A program made the position numbers and the translations under genes. A stretch of 64,000 bases of DNA, from assembly GCF_024753565.1 (NCBI RefSeq), contig NZ_JANTPT010000001.1:744001-808000 (forward strand), given 5' to 3'. This DNA is from Mechercharimyces sp. CAU 1602. GTDB lineage: Bacteria > Bacillota > Bacilli > Thermoactinomycetales > JANTPT01. Of the stretch, positions 18,101 to 25,682 are shown piece after piece (position 1 is the stretch's first letter; the number at the start of each line of letters is the position of its first letter). The notes below the pieces were generated by a model. The model worked only from the letters and a program-made list of their open reading frames with translations, was not told the DNA's origin and did no database searches.

Positions 18101-18402
18101 GGATGGAGTATCTGGAGAAGACTGACTTCGTGCAAATACCTCCTCGTACAGAGGAACTACGTGCATATGCGACAAAGAAAAGAGCAGCGGGTGAAAGCAA
18201 TGAATGGAATTCTCCATCTGCACGAGCGGAGATGGAAAAAGCGTATCAAGAAGTGACAGGAACTGCAGCAGAGTCTGGTAATCGTGAGGCGATACGGGCT
18301 AGTAGTGGAGCTCCATTATGTATAGAGTGTGGAGGAATGACGAAGCGTAATGGATCTTGTTATGTATGTCTAGATTGTGGTGCGACAACAGGCTGTTCGT
18401 AA
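15103..18402 (+). CDS. nrdJ: adenosylcobalamin-dependent (class II) ribonucleotide reductase
   Basis: A 1099-residue single-chain RNR that makes deoxyribonucleotides using a radical generated from B12, independent of oxygen. The family signatures [44 protein letters not shown] (with an active-site Cys) and [18 protein letters not shown] are all present. An acidic linker (about 850-870) precedes a conserved C-terminal module of the long bacterial NrdJ type, which ends in a cysteine-rich zinc-type tail ([20 protein letters not shown]) thought to re-reduce the active site. The start is TTG with GGGAGGGG. The terminator at 18427 follows. It is the only RNR in the window; the R2-like protein at 4290 is not its partner. 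Confidence 0.93.
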   Translation: [1099 protein letters not shown]

Positions 18403-18426
18403 CAAAGGAGACATGCGACGACGACG

Positions 18427-18471
18427 AAGACCGTACCTCGGTTGGGGACGGTCTTGTCATTCTTTTTGTTT
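18427..18471 (+). terminator. terminator after nrdJ
   Basis: An 8-bp stem AAGACCGT/ACGGTCTT (18427-18434 with 18448-18455) followed by a T-rich tract. Confidence 0.75.
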
Positions 18472-18472
18472 T

Positions 18473-19129
18473 CTAGATAGCGGCCCGTTGCCACATTAGA
18501 TCGGCAATGGCGGCATGTCCGTACGTGTTGGGATGGACGGGATTTTCACCAATTATGCGAATGCGTGTCAGTCCCCCTCCTTGGTAGCCATGAATAAAAG
18601 TAGCTTCATGCTTATAGAAAAGAGTATACAAATCTAAAATATTAGTGTTCCAACGGATAGCGTACTCATTGATCACAGCATTATACTCACCGATTTGTTG
18701 ACGAGAGAGAAGAGAGTGGGGATATGGGTTATATAAATTCATGAAATAAATCGGGGCCTCGGTATAGTAGCGTAGCCAGGATAATATGCCATTTATATTA
18801 TAGGCGAACCGCTCTTTAGCTTGATAAAAGGCGTAGGGTTGCTGAAGCATCGTCGTCTTTACATAACTGCGCATCAAATCATTGCCGCCAATGGTGATCG
18901 TAATCAGACTTGATTTAGAGATGGAAGATTGGACTGCATATGAGCGTCTAATGTGAGCGAAGAGTTGACTGCTTGTAATCCCTCCTTTACTAAAGTTGTA
19001 GAGCTGAGATTCTGGATATACTCCCTGTAAACGTTCATAAAACATATCGACAAAGCCAAACTTCATCGGGGCAGAGTAGCCAGCTGTTATGGAATCACCC
19101 AGAGCAGTATAAATATAAGGATTGGACAT
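18473..19129 (-). CDS. SGNH/GDSL-family hydrolase
   Basis: A 218-residue serine esterase/lipase-like protein. Block I is ALGDSITAGYS with the nucleophile Ser, block II Gly lies near FSKGGITSSQL, block III is TIGGNDLM and block V is NPVHPNTYGHAAIADLM with the catalytic His. The acidic partner usually found three residues before that His (DxxH) is Asn here. I start at ATG 19129, seven bases after GGAGG; the longer frame has no ribosome site. There is no signal peptide, so it is probably cytoplasmic. It resembles the GDSL proteins of spore formers; the substrate is unknown. It converges with nrdJ. Confidence 0.78.
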   Translation of the reverse strand: MSNPYIYTALGDSITAGYSAPMKFGFVDMFYERLQGVYPESQLYNFSKGGITSSQLFAHIRRSYAVQSSISKSSLITITIGGNDLMRSYVKTTMLQQPYAFYQAKERFAYNINGILSWLRYYTEAPIYFMNLYNPYPHSLLSRQQIGEYNAVINEYAIRWNTNILDLYTLFYKHEATFIHGYQGGGLTRIRIIGENPVHPNTYGHAAIADLMWQRAAI

Positions 19130-19218
19130 ACCACTCCCTCCTATTGACAAGCTTCATTTGCTATATTGTATGAACGAAGAGAGGGAATCGAAACGGCGAA
19201 CAGCCTCCTTTGCGCATT

Positions 19219-19227
19219 TGTTATAAT
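19219..19227 (+). promoter_or_regulatory. extended -10 element for the metallophosphoesterase gene
   Basis: TGTTATAAT fits TGnTATAAT and lies about 48 bases before the chosen start codon. The -35 region is poor. Confidence 0.4.
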
Positions 19228-19274
19228 AGAGAACAACGGATTTTTTAGATCATTTTGTGAAGGGCGTGACACAT

Positions 19275-20006
19275 GTGGCTATATACGCCATCAGTGATTT
19301 GCATTTATCTTTTAATAAAGAAGTAGATCTATATCACATACAACCAGAAGCGGATATTTTGAAGCCCATGGATGTGTTCGGCTGGACGGAACACTACAAT
19401 ACTATTCGTGATCATTGGCTTCAGGAAGTAGATGAAGGGGATACCGTTTTGATACCAGGTGATATCAGCTGGGCGATGAAAATGGAGCAAGCCCGATATG
19501 ATTTTGGTTGGATTGATCAGCTTCCAGGCAGAAAAGTGTGTTCCCCTGGGAATCATTGTTATTATGTGCAGAGTAAAGCGAAGGTGCGTAAAGCACTGCC
19601 GCAAAGAATTGAATGGTTGGATGGAGATTATACGGTGGTGGAAGGGAAGGTATTAGTGGCGACCCGGGGTTGGAATCTGCCAGGGGATCGCTATTGGGAG
19701 GAAGAACGTGATCGACGTATCTATGATAGGCAGGTGGGTCGTTTACGGATGGCACTTGAAGTGGCTGCCAAAGAAGAGCCGGATCGGGAGCGGATCGCCA
19801 TGATTCATTATCCACCGGTGAGTAAGCATTCGTCTAACTCTGAGTTTATGGAAGTGATGCGTCAATTTGGTGTAACCACTTGTTTATATGGACATTTGCA
19901 TGGTGGGGCAACAAAAGAAGCAATTGAAGGAGAGATTGACGGCATTAAGTTGCACCTTGTTTCATGTGATCATCTTCACTTTCGTCCGCTTAAGTTAAGT
20001 GTATAA
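19275..20006 (+). CDS. metallophosphoesterase
   Basis: A calcineurin-like phosphoesterase of about 243 residues. Motifs in order: AISDLHLS (DxH), PGDISWAM (GDxxW), SPGNHCYY (GNH), then MIHYPP and YGHLHGG (GHxH) near the C-terminus, so the dinuclear metal site looks complete. The residue after GNH is Cys where most relatives have Asp or Glu. The closest pattern I know is the predicted phosphohydrolase group of Firmicutes; the substrate is unknown. The start is uncertain: GTG 19275 gives a clean MAIYAISDLH start with AAGGG ten bases upstream, while GTG 19257 lacks a ribosome site. Confidence 0.8.
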   Translation: MAIYAISDLHLSFNKEVDLYHIQPEADILKPMDVFGWTEHYNTIRDHWLQEVDEGDTVLIPGDISWAMKMEQARYDFGWIDQLPGRKVCSPGNHCYYVQSKAKVRKALPQRIEWLDGDYTVVEGKVLVATRGWNLPGDRYWEEERDRRIYDRQVGRLRMALEVAAKEEPDRERIAMIHYPPVSKHSSNSEFMEVMRQFGVTTCLYGHLHGGATKEAIEGEIDGIKLHLVSCDHLHFRPLKLSV

Positions 20007-20009
20007 TGT

Positions 20010-20045
20010 AAAGCCCGCTCCAAGAGATGACTGGACGGGCTTTTG
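20010..20045. terminator. bidirectional terminator between metallophosphoesterase and hutH
   Basis: AAAGCCC/GGGCTTT and TCCA/TGGA arms with a small bulge form an 11-12 bp stem (20010-20022 with 20032-20043). T-runs occur on both strands, serving two convergent genes. Confidence 0.75.
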
Positions 20046-20068
20046 TGATTGATGAGAGAGCGTAGTAA

Positions 20069-21595
20069 TTAAAGCTGTAACGGATGGTGAGGAAGAACTT
20101 TTTTGACAAGAGATCCTTGACGAAGTACATTTGCTGCAGCTTCTATGTCCTGGTGTCCCTCACGATCTGCAGTTAAGGGGCTAACCTGTTCACGTAAGAG
20201 GTCATATGCGGATTGACCCCCTGCGCCTAATTGAAGTGAAGGATGAAACTCTAATGCTTGAGCAGCACATACATACTCTACAGCTAATATGGAATAAAGG
20301 TTATCGACTACTTGTAGCAGCTTGCGTGAACCGATCGAACCCATACTCACGTGATCTTCTTGATTGGCAGAGGAGGGGATGGAGTCGACCGATGCTGGAT
20401 GACAAAGGGTCTTATTCTCTGATACAAGTGCTGCTGCTACGTATTGCAAAATCATGTAGCCAGAGTGAAGCCCTCCATTTTTCGTGAGGAAGGCGGGAAG
20501 ATCACTTAAGCTAGGATTAACTAAGCGTTCGGTACGTCGTTCTGAGATATTTCCTATCTCAGCTAGAGCGATGGAAAGGAAGTCAGCGGCTAGGGCAATG
20601 GGCTGTCCATGAAAGTTTCCTCCAGAGATGATCTCCCCTTCATCGCTAAAGATAAGTGGATTATCCGTGGCGGCATTAAGTTCACGGTTTAAGATCTGTT
20701 CTACGTATTGATAAGTGTCTTTGGATGCTCCGTGTACCTGAGGAATACATCGCAAACTATAGGCGTCTTGAACACGGCGTTCGCCGGGCTCGGTAGTATG
20801 ACCGCTATCTGTTAACAGAAGGAGCATATTCTTAGCGGTTGTGATTTGTCCGAGCTGGCCACGAGCATGATGTAAAAGCGGATGATAGGCATGCGGAATT
20901 CCAGATAGTGCTTCCACAGTCAAACTAGCTATAATATCGGCAGACAGCAGTAGATTTTGAGCATGGAGAAGGGCTAGTGCAGTAAGGCTTGTCATCATTT
21001 GTGTACCGTTGATAAGGGCCAACCCTTCTTTCGCCTCTAGGCGAAGTGGAGTTAATCCTGCCCGTTGTAATGCTTCACCTCCACTGATGCGCTCATTCTC
21101 ATAATATACTTCTCCTAATCCAAGCAGAGGCAATGTCATATGTGCTAAAGGAGCCAAATCCCCACTTGCTCCCAATGATCCTTGTTCTGGAATAACAGGA
21201 TGGATCTTAAGCGCAAGCAGAGAAAGCAAAAAGTGGACTACTTCAGGTCGAACACCAGAAAACCCTTTTGCCAGTGCATTTGCTCGTAGAAGCATGATGC
21301 CCCGCACAGCTGGGATAGACAAGGGTTTACCCACTCCACAAGCATGGCTACGGATTAAATTTAATTGCAGTTCGTTAGATTGGTGTTGATCGATAACAAC
21401 ATCACTAAATTTACCGAATCCCGTAGTAATGCCATAAACAGTTTTTCCTTCTTGAACGAGCTGTTCCACTTCATTACGAGATTGCTGCATCTTTTTGATT
21501 GCGGTAGGCGCTAATTGAACAGGAGCGTAACGATAAACTACTTGTTCAAATTGAGATAGTGTAAGTGAATGACCATCTAATATAATTGGTTTCAT
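20069..21595 (-). CDS. hutH: histidine ammonia-lyase
   Basis: A 508-residue lyase that removes ammonia from L-histidine to give urocanate, the first step of histidine use. The MIO prosthetic group forms from the ASG triplet at 143-145 (GSLGASGDLAPLAHM), and Tyr54 in VYGITTGFG is the catalytic tyrosine. The TDNPLIF and QEDHVSMGS segments complete the active site. Length equals the family norm. ATG is preceded by CGGAGG. No other hut gene is visible next to it, so hutU/hutI/hutG must be elsewhere. The 5' leader carries a terminator-like hairpin (21638-21663). Confidence 0.93.
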   Translation of the reverse strand: MKPIILDGHSLTLSQFEQVVYRYAPVQLAPTAIKKMQQSRNEVEQLVQEGKTVYGITTGFGKFSDVVIDQHQSNELQLNLIRSHACGVGKPLSIPAVRGIMLLRANALAKGFSGVRPEVVHFLLSLLALKIHPVIPEQGSLGASGDLAPLAHMTLPLLGLGEVYYENERISGGEALQRAGLTPLRLEAKEGLALINGTQMMTSLTALALLHAQNLLLSADIIASLTVEALSGIPHAYHPLLHHARGQLGQITTAKNMLLLLTDSGHTTEPGERRVQDAYSLRCIPQVHGASKDTYQYVEQILNRELNAATDNPLIFSDEGEIISGGNFHGQPIALAADFLSIALAEIGNISERRTERLVNPSLSDLPAFLTKNGGLHSGYMILQYVAAALVSENKTLCHPASVDSIPSSANQEDHVSMGSIGSRKLLQVVDNLYSILAVEYVCAAQALEFHPSLQLGAGGQSAYDLLREQVSPLTADREGHQDIEAAANVLRQGSLVKKVLPHHPLQL

Positions 21596-21633
21596 AGATG
21601 CTTTCCTCCGTTATCAGGATAAAGAGATAAGTG

Positions 21634-21663
21634 AAAAGGGGGATCAGTCTGCACTGATCCCCC
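21634..21663 (-). terminator. terminator-like hairpin in the hutH leader (possible attenuator)
   Basis: A perfect 11-bp G/C-rich stem with a 4-base loop (21638-21648 with 21653-21663). Read on the minus strand it is followed directly by TTTT and lies about 40 bases before the hutH start. It could be a regulated terminator in the leader, or the end of a transcript coming from upstream. Confidence 0.5.
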
Positions 21664-21800
21664 CTCCCGATGGTGTTGAAATAACATATAGATTCTTTAC
21701 GTCTATATTAACATATTTCGCATTTTACCGAACTGTCCAGTCCTCTATCTAAGAAAGTTCATATGATATGAAGAGAGGTTAGAAGGAGGATGAAGAAATT

Positions 21801-22268
21801 ATGGGATGTTCTAATAGAAATATAGTAAGAAATGGTTTTTTTCGTAATGGAAAGCGACACTGGAGAGGTAGAAATTTACAGATGGTGCAACATCCGCGCA
21901 GAGAGAACATCAGATCTTTGCAATTGGGCCCTAAACATCCGGGAGTGTTATCCCAAACAATTTCCGGTCCATTTGAACATGGTTGTGCATACTATCTATA
22001 CTTTCGTATCTTTAATATGAATCCAATGAAGGTGACCCCATTCATATATGCACAAATTGCCTATCTCGATGAGACGAATCGAATTTTAACAACAACAGAA
22101 GCGCAAATCGAGCCACGACATAAATTTCGCGATCGGTTTAATCGATTTTATGTTATTGTGCCACCCCCGCCCGCAACTACGCGCAATATAGCTTTGGTGT
22201 TTGCCTTGGTTCGAGGCAGTATTATCATTGAAAATGTTCGTCTCAAAGCACGCAGAGTCGGCTCATAG
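21801..22268 (+). CDS. conserved hypothetical protein, possibly a surface beta-domain
   Basis: A 155-residue protein that I do not assign to a family with confidence. It opens with CSNRNIVRNGFFRNGKRHWRG, which resembles the start of carbohydrate-binding-like jelly-roll modules (NGxF...W) found in spore-surface and exported Bacillus proteins, and continues as alternating beta strands (YYLYFRIFNM, FIYAQIAYLDETNRIL, NIALVFALVRGSIIIENVRL). No signal peptide is present, so if it is on the spore surface it would be assembled from inside the mother cell. The start has GGAGG eleven bases upstream. It is a single gene with a strong terminator. The function is unknown. Confidence 0.6.
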   Translation: MGCSNRNIVRNGFFRNGKRHWRGRNLQMVQHPRRENIRSLQLGPKHPGVLSQTISGPFEHGCAYYLYFRIFNMNPMKVTPFIYAQIAYLDETNRILTTTEAQIEPRHKFRDRFNRFYVIVPPPPATTRNIALVFALVRGSIIIENVRLKARRVGS

Positions 22269-22269
22269 T

Positions 22270-22311
22270 AAAAAAGACGCTCTCTTAAAATAGAGTGCGT
22301 CTTTTTTTTTT
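22270..22311 (+). terminator. terminator after the 21801 gene
   Basis: An 11-bp stem with one mismatch (22275-22285 with 22292-22302) ending in a run of T residues. Confidence 0.85.
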
Positions 22312-22378
22312 GATTAAGAATAAACAGACAGAAAAAAACCCACATGGGGTGGGAGGTGAACAAAGTATGAACTCGATT

Positions 22379-22522
22379 TTACCAATAACAGTTATCTAAT
22401 TGCTGTTTAATCCAATACTGTGAGCAACAGTCATTTAGCTTGGTTTCACTCTCTTTAGCAATTTGCTTACCACAGTGAGGACAAGTGGTTGTATATCCTT
22501 TTGCTTCCCTTTTCTGTTTCAT
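22379..22522 (-). CDS. small zinc-ribbon-like protein (47 aa)
   Basis: A short frame starting at ATG 22522, preceded by CGGGGG nine bases upstream. The product has CPHCGK, then CC and a final C (LNDCCSQYW, DNCYW), a plausible treble-clef or ribbon zinc site. A longer in-frame extension upstream has no ribosome site. I do not recognise the family; small proteins of this kind are often regulators or anti-factors in Bacillales, but that is not evidence of function here. It converges with the 21801 gene. Confidence 0.5.
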   Translation of the reverse strand: MKQKREAKGYTTTCPHCGKQIAKESETKLNDCCSQYWIKQQLDNCYW

Positions 22523-22675
22523 TCTTAATCCCCCGCTTTCGTTATCTACAGGTATTATACTATAACAGAGTCGCGTTTGTAAATACTGTTTTAATACAGA
22601 TAAGAGAAATGGGCACAACGTTTTCATGTGAAATATGTTAAAATGAAGAAACGCTAATGTTACGGGGTGATCTTC

Positions 22676-23146
22676 ATGTTGCGCAGAGGGTGTCTAATCT
22701 TTATGATGGCAATCTTAAGTGGTACAAGCTTGGTAGGATGCACAGATGAAAATGCAAATAATAAAGAGGAAGCGTATTCTTATCAAAGTAAACAACAGTT
22801 AACCTTTCCTGATTTTGTACACACATCGCGTATCCCTCATGCTTCTGATGCCTATGCCTATGCAGTGGATCATACGGAGGAGCTCTCTTTTATCCCGTGC
22901 TATTGCCAGTGTGGTTCGATCGATCACAAGAGTGTACGGGATTGCTTCATTAGGGAGCACGACGGTGACAAAGTTACTTTTAACGAGCACGGTTCCGGTT
23001 GTGGAATATGCGTTGATATTGTTCTTAATACGAAGGTAGGATTGGACGAAGGAAAATCTCTAGATAAGGTGCGGCAAGAGATCGATGATACGATCGGCGA
23101 GGGCAAAGAACCTACAATTACTCCTTACCCACCTAAAAATTTGTGA
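22676..23146 (+). CDS. PCYCGC-type lipoprotein
   Basis: A 156-residue exported lipoprotein. The signal peptide (LRRGCLIFMMAILSGTSLVGC) ends in a lipobox with Cys22 as the anchored residue. The mature part carries IPCYCQCGSIDHKSVRDCF and GSGCGICVDIVL, the cysteine pattern of the PCYCGC-motif lipoprotein family, with Gln in place of the central Gly. The biochemical role is not known; the dense cysteines suggest metal or redox chemistry at the outer membrane face. The start is ATG 22676, six bases after GGGGTG. It is followed after 51 bases by mntR. Confidence 0.78.
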   Translation: MLRRGCLIFMMAILSGTSLVGCTDENANNKEEAYSYQSKQQLTFPDFVHTSRIPHASDAYAYAVDHTEELSFIPCYCQCGSIDHKSVRDCFIREHDGDKVTFNEHGSGCGICVDIVLNTKVGLDEGKSLDKVRQEIDDTIGEGKEPTITPYPPKNL

Positions 23147-23197
23147 AGATCTTGTGGATTTGATTGCCTAAGTGAATGAAAGTGGAGGGGGCTAAGT

Positions 23198-23626
23198 ATG
23201 CCAACACCGAGCATGGAAGATTACATCGAAAATATATATAAATTGATTGAGCAAAAAGGATATGCACGTGTATCAGACATCGCAGAGGCGCTATCGGTTC
23301 ATCCCTCGTCAGTGACGAAAATGGTGCAAAAATTAGATGAGAAAGAGTACCTCATCTACGAGAAATATCGTGGCTTGATCTTAACTGCCAAGGGTGAGCA
23401 GTTTGGGAAACGCCTTTTAGAGCGGCATCAGTTATTAGAAGAATTTTTACGGGCGATTGGTGTAAAAGAAGAACTTATTTATGATGATGTAGAAGGAATT
23501 GAGCATCATCTCAGTTGGAATTCAATTATGTGTATTGAACAACTAGTACAGTTTCTGCAGGAAAAACCAGAACGTGTAGATGATTTTAAGGCATTTAAGA
23601 AAAAGCAAGATGGGATAGTAGAGTAA
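23198..23626 (+). CDS. mntR: manganese-responsive transcriptional regulator MntR
   Basis: A 142-residue DtxR-family repressor closely matching B. subtilis MntR. The N-terminal winged helix ([27 protein letters not shown]) binds DNA. All six metal ligands known from MntR are conserved: Asp8, Glu11, His77, Glu99, Glu102 and His103. With bound Mn(II) it represses manganese uptake genes. No such transporter is nearby. The position directly before yqhO is the same as in Bacillus, marking the left side of the conserved yqh region. Confidence 0.93.
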   Translation: MPTPSMEDYIENIYKLIEQKGYARVSDIAEALSVHPSSVTKMVQKLDEKEYLIYEKYRGLILTAKGEQFGKRLLERHQLLEEFLRAIGVKEELIYDDVEGIEHHLSWNSIMCIEQLVQFLQEKPERVDDFKAFKKKQDGIVE

Positions 23627-23651
23627 GATTGTTAAACGAATGAAGCAGCTT

Positions 23652-23689
23652 CCGGTTAGATCACAGGACTTCCGCTAAGATCTAACCGG
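23652..23689. repeat. inverted repeat between mntR and yqhO
   Basis: An 11-bp perfect inverted repeat (CCGGTTAGATC at 23652-23662, complement at 23679-23689) with a 16-base loop. No T-run follows on the plus strand, so it is a weak terminator at best. Confidence 0.5.
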
Positions 23690-23795
23690 GCACGAAATGT
23701 GATCGTTGCCACAAAAAGGTACACCCACTTACAATTCTGAATAAATAATATACATAAGCGTATGGCATGCTTTTTTATGTGAGGTGGGGACCGAT

Positions 23796-24752
23796 ATGGA
23801 AGCAGATGCTGTATTTGAAGGCGGTGGCATGAAAGGAATTGGGTTGGTGGGGGCTCTAAGTGTTGCAGAGAGGAAAGGCTTCCATTTTCAACGATTAGCA
23901 GGAACATCGGTGGGAGCGCTCGTGGCTGCCCTCTATGCAGCAGGATACAGTAGTGATGAGATTTATCAGATCTTGATGGAGAAAGATTTTCGTGAATTAA
24001 TACCTAAAAAATGGCACAACTTTATCCCTGGTTCACAAGCAATACGTCTTTGGTTCCGCCAAGGGCTTTATAGCGGTGATGCTTTGGAGGAATGGGTAGG
24101 AGGCCTATTAGCAAAACGTGGTATTTATACGTTTACTGATTTAAAAGAGTGTGAGCTCAGGGTGATTACATCAGATATTAGTCGTGGCTCACTCTTGGTT
24201 TTGCCACATGAACTGAATGAATATGGATGTTCCAGCGATTCCCTTACAGTGGCACGAGCAATACGCATGAGCACCAGCATTCCATATTTTTACGAACCGG
24301 TTACTATTACTCATTCCCCGTCACAAACCACAAGCTATCTTGTTGATGGAGGGGTGTTGAGTAACTTTCCTGTATGGTTGTTCGACGAAGAGCAACCGCG
24401 TTGGCCTACACTCGGTTTTCGTTTGATTACAGATGAATTTGGTGAACCTTACCCCATTGATGGCCCAATCTCACTTTTTCGTGCTCTGTTTTTCACGATG
24501 ATGGATGCGCATGATAATCGTGCTATTAAAGAGATAGATAAATTGCGCTCCATTCTTATTCCTACACTAGGGTATGGAACAGATGACTTTTCCATCGGAA
24601 AAAAGGAACGAGAGGAGCTTTATCAATCAGGAGTGGAGGCAGCAGAGGCATTTTTTGCAGAATTTTCTTTTTCTAGCTATTTGGCAGTACGAGGGAAGAA
24701 GTCTCGCCTTTCTTATCGTCTGCAAGCTGGGAAGCGTGATTTTGATGAATGA
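23796..24752 (+). CDS. yqhO: patatin-like phospholipase (YqhO)
   Basis: A 318-residue patatin-family serine acyl hydrolase. The oxyanion loop GGGMKG lies at 9-14, the nucleophile elbow GTSVG at 36-40 (Ser38) and the catalytic dyad Asp in DGG at 184-186. I start at ATG 23796, six bases after GAGGTGGGG. Its place after mntR equals yqhO of Bacillus. The last 56 codons (from 24582) fall inside a 186-bp direct repeat whose second copy is at 33400, so the 3' end was either supplied by, or copied during, insertion of the island. The native terminator is now found only at the right-hand copy. Confidence 0.88.
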   Translation: MEADAVFEGGGMKGIGLVGALSVAERKGFHFQRLAGTSVGALVAALYAAGYSSDEIYQILMEKDFRELIPKKWHNFIPGSQAIRLWFRQGLYSGDALEEWVGGLLAKRGIYTFTDLKECELRVITSDISRGSLLVLPHELNEYGCSSDSLTVARAIRMSTSIPYFYEPVTITHSPSQTTSYLVDGGVLSNFPVWLFDEEQPRWPTLGFRLITDEFGEPYPIDGPISLFRALFFTMMDAHDNRAIKEIDKLRSILIPTLGYGTDDFSIGKKEREELYQSGVEAAEAFFAEFSFSSYLAVRGKKSRLSYRLQAGKRDFDE

Positions 24753-24767
24753 TAGTAAAGAAGCTAG
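24582..24767 (+). repeat. left 186-bp direct repeat (attL-like)
   Basis: 184 of 186 bases match 33400-33585 without gaps. The repeat begins at a codon boundary in yqhO and ends in the left arm of the gene's terminator (AAGAAGCTAG). The two differences (24707 and 24731) are both synonymous. Confidence 0.92.
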
Positions 24768-25064
24768 GAATCGAAGGGGATATCGGGGGTTAGCGCTGGT
24801 TTAGTGGGTGGCGACTGGGATGAGTTTATCATAGTGATTGAAGAGGTGCTTGATAGAGCTGGGTGGTCGTTATTTGTATCGATCAAGGAAGAGATGACTG
24901 CTTGATGAAGCAACATCTGATGCGAAATATTTTTGTACACACCTCCTTTTAGTGGATGGAATATCGTGACTATGAGGTAACTCAGTTTGGATCGTAAATT
25001 GAGAGAGGGTGTGTGAAACAGATGAATATGGATGCGTTGACGAAGAGAAGCGAAAGAGTGGCGA

Positions 25065-25103
25065 TTCGCATACCCTATGAACCCCCCAGGCGGGGGTAGC
25101 GAA
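25065..25103. repeat. nested hairpin near the left end of the island
   Basis: An outer stem TTCGC/GCGAA (25065-25069 with 25099-25103) encloses ACCCCC/GGGGGT (25081-25086 with 25092-25097). No T-run follows. Confidence 0.35.
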
Positions 25104-25174
25104 GGTGTGACGTCTGGTGTAAGTAGAATCCGTGTAATCAAATAAATGTTCGGAGGGAAACGTTACCATACTTC

Positions 25175-25513
25175 TTAAAGCAAGAGTTCCGCTAATTCAT
25201 CTACGATGGTAACAAGCGCTGATGTTCCGGAAACAATCGTTGCTATCGACATCAATTTATCTAGTCGTTTACTGATAGTTTCATTATTTGGACTTTCTGA
25301 CTGGACTTCTGCTTTTATATCCTCTAGGCTATGTGAAAACGAATGTTTTTTATCTACGCTTAAGTCGGCAGACCGCAAAGTTTTTTTTAGTCTTTGGTAT
25401 ATATACTCAAAGTCAGTGTGGCTTGAATTTTCACTACTTTGTGTTATATTGCCAGTTGTGAGCGTTCCGTGATTTATAATCTGAATTTGATTTCCATTTG
25501 CAGGGGGATTCAT
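25175..25513 (-). CDS. hypothetical protein with beta-motif and helical tail
   Basis: A 112-residue protein of unknown family. It opens with NQIQIINHGTLTTGNITQ, a short beta-like motif seen in many uncharacterised bacterial proteins, followed by amphipathic helices and a hydrophobic C-terminus (MSIATIVSGTSALVTIVDELAELLL). ATG 25513 has GAGGAGG about ten bases upstream. The same frame stays open for another 61 codons upstream (to about 25696) with no start codon. That stretch overlaps the end of the preceding gene in the +1 frame, so a frameshift fusion or an old indel is possible. AT-rich composition differs from the chromosome around it. Confidence 0.55.
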   Translation of the reverse strand: MNPPANGNQIQIINHGTLTTGNITQSSENSSHTDFEYIYQRLKKTLRSADLSVDKKHSFSHSLEDIKAEVQSESPNNETISKRLDKLMSIATIVSGTSALVTIVDELAELLL

Positions 25514-25682
25514 TTGATCTATTTCCTCCTCAGGTTCGCTTTCTATTTCTACTTCGACGTAGAATTCTATGTTTTTGTCTGGTTCAATCCTTTCATATAG
25601 ATTATTGAATGCTTGTTTATATTCTCTTTCAATGATTGCAGTCAGCTCTTTATTGAAACGATCAACTTTTAATTCTAGTGAC

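Noticed and set aside
23652-23689. Inverted repeat after mntR as a terminator
   Set aside because: The stem is good but the loop is long and no T-run follows; listed as a repeat only.
24764-25169. Minus-strand frames of about 100-125 codons at the left end of the island
   Set aside because: No ribosome site, no recognisable sequence, Ser/His-rich composition typical of noncoding translation.
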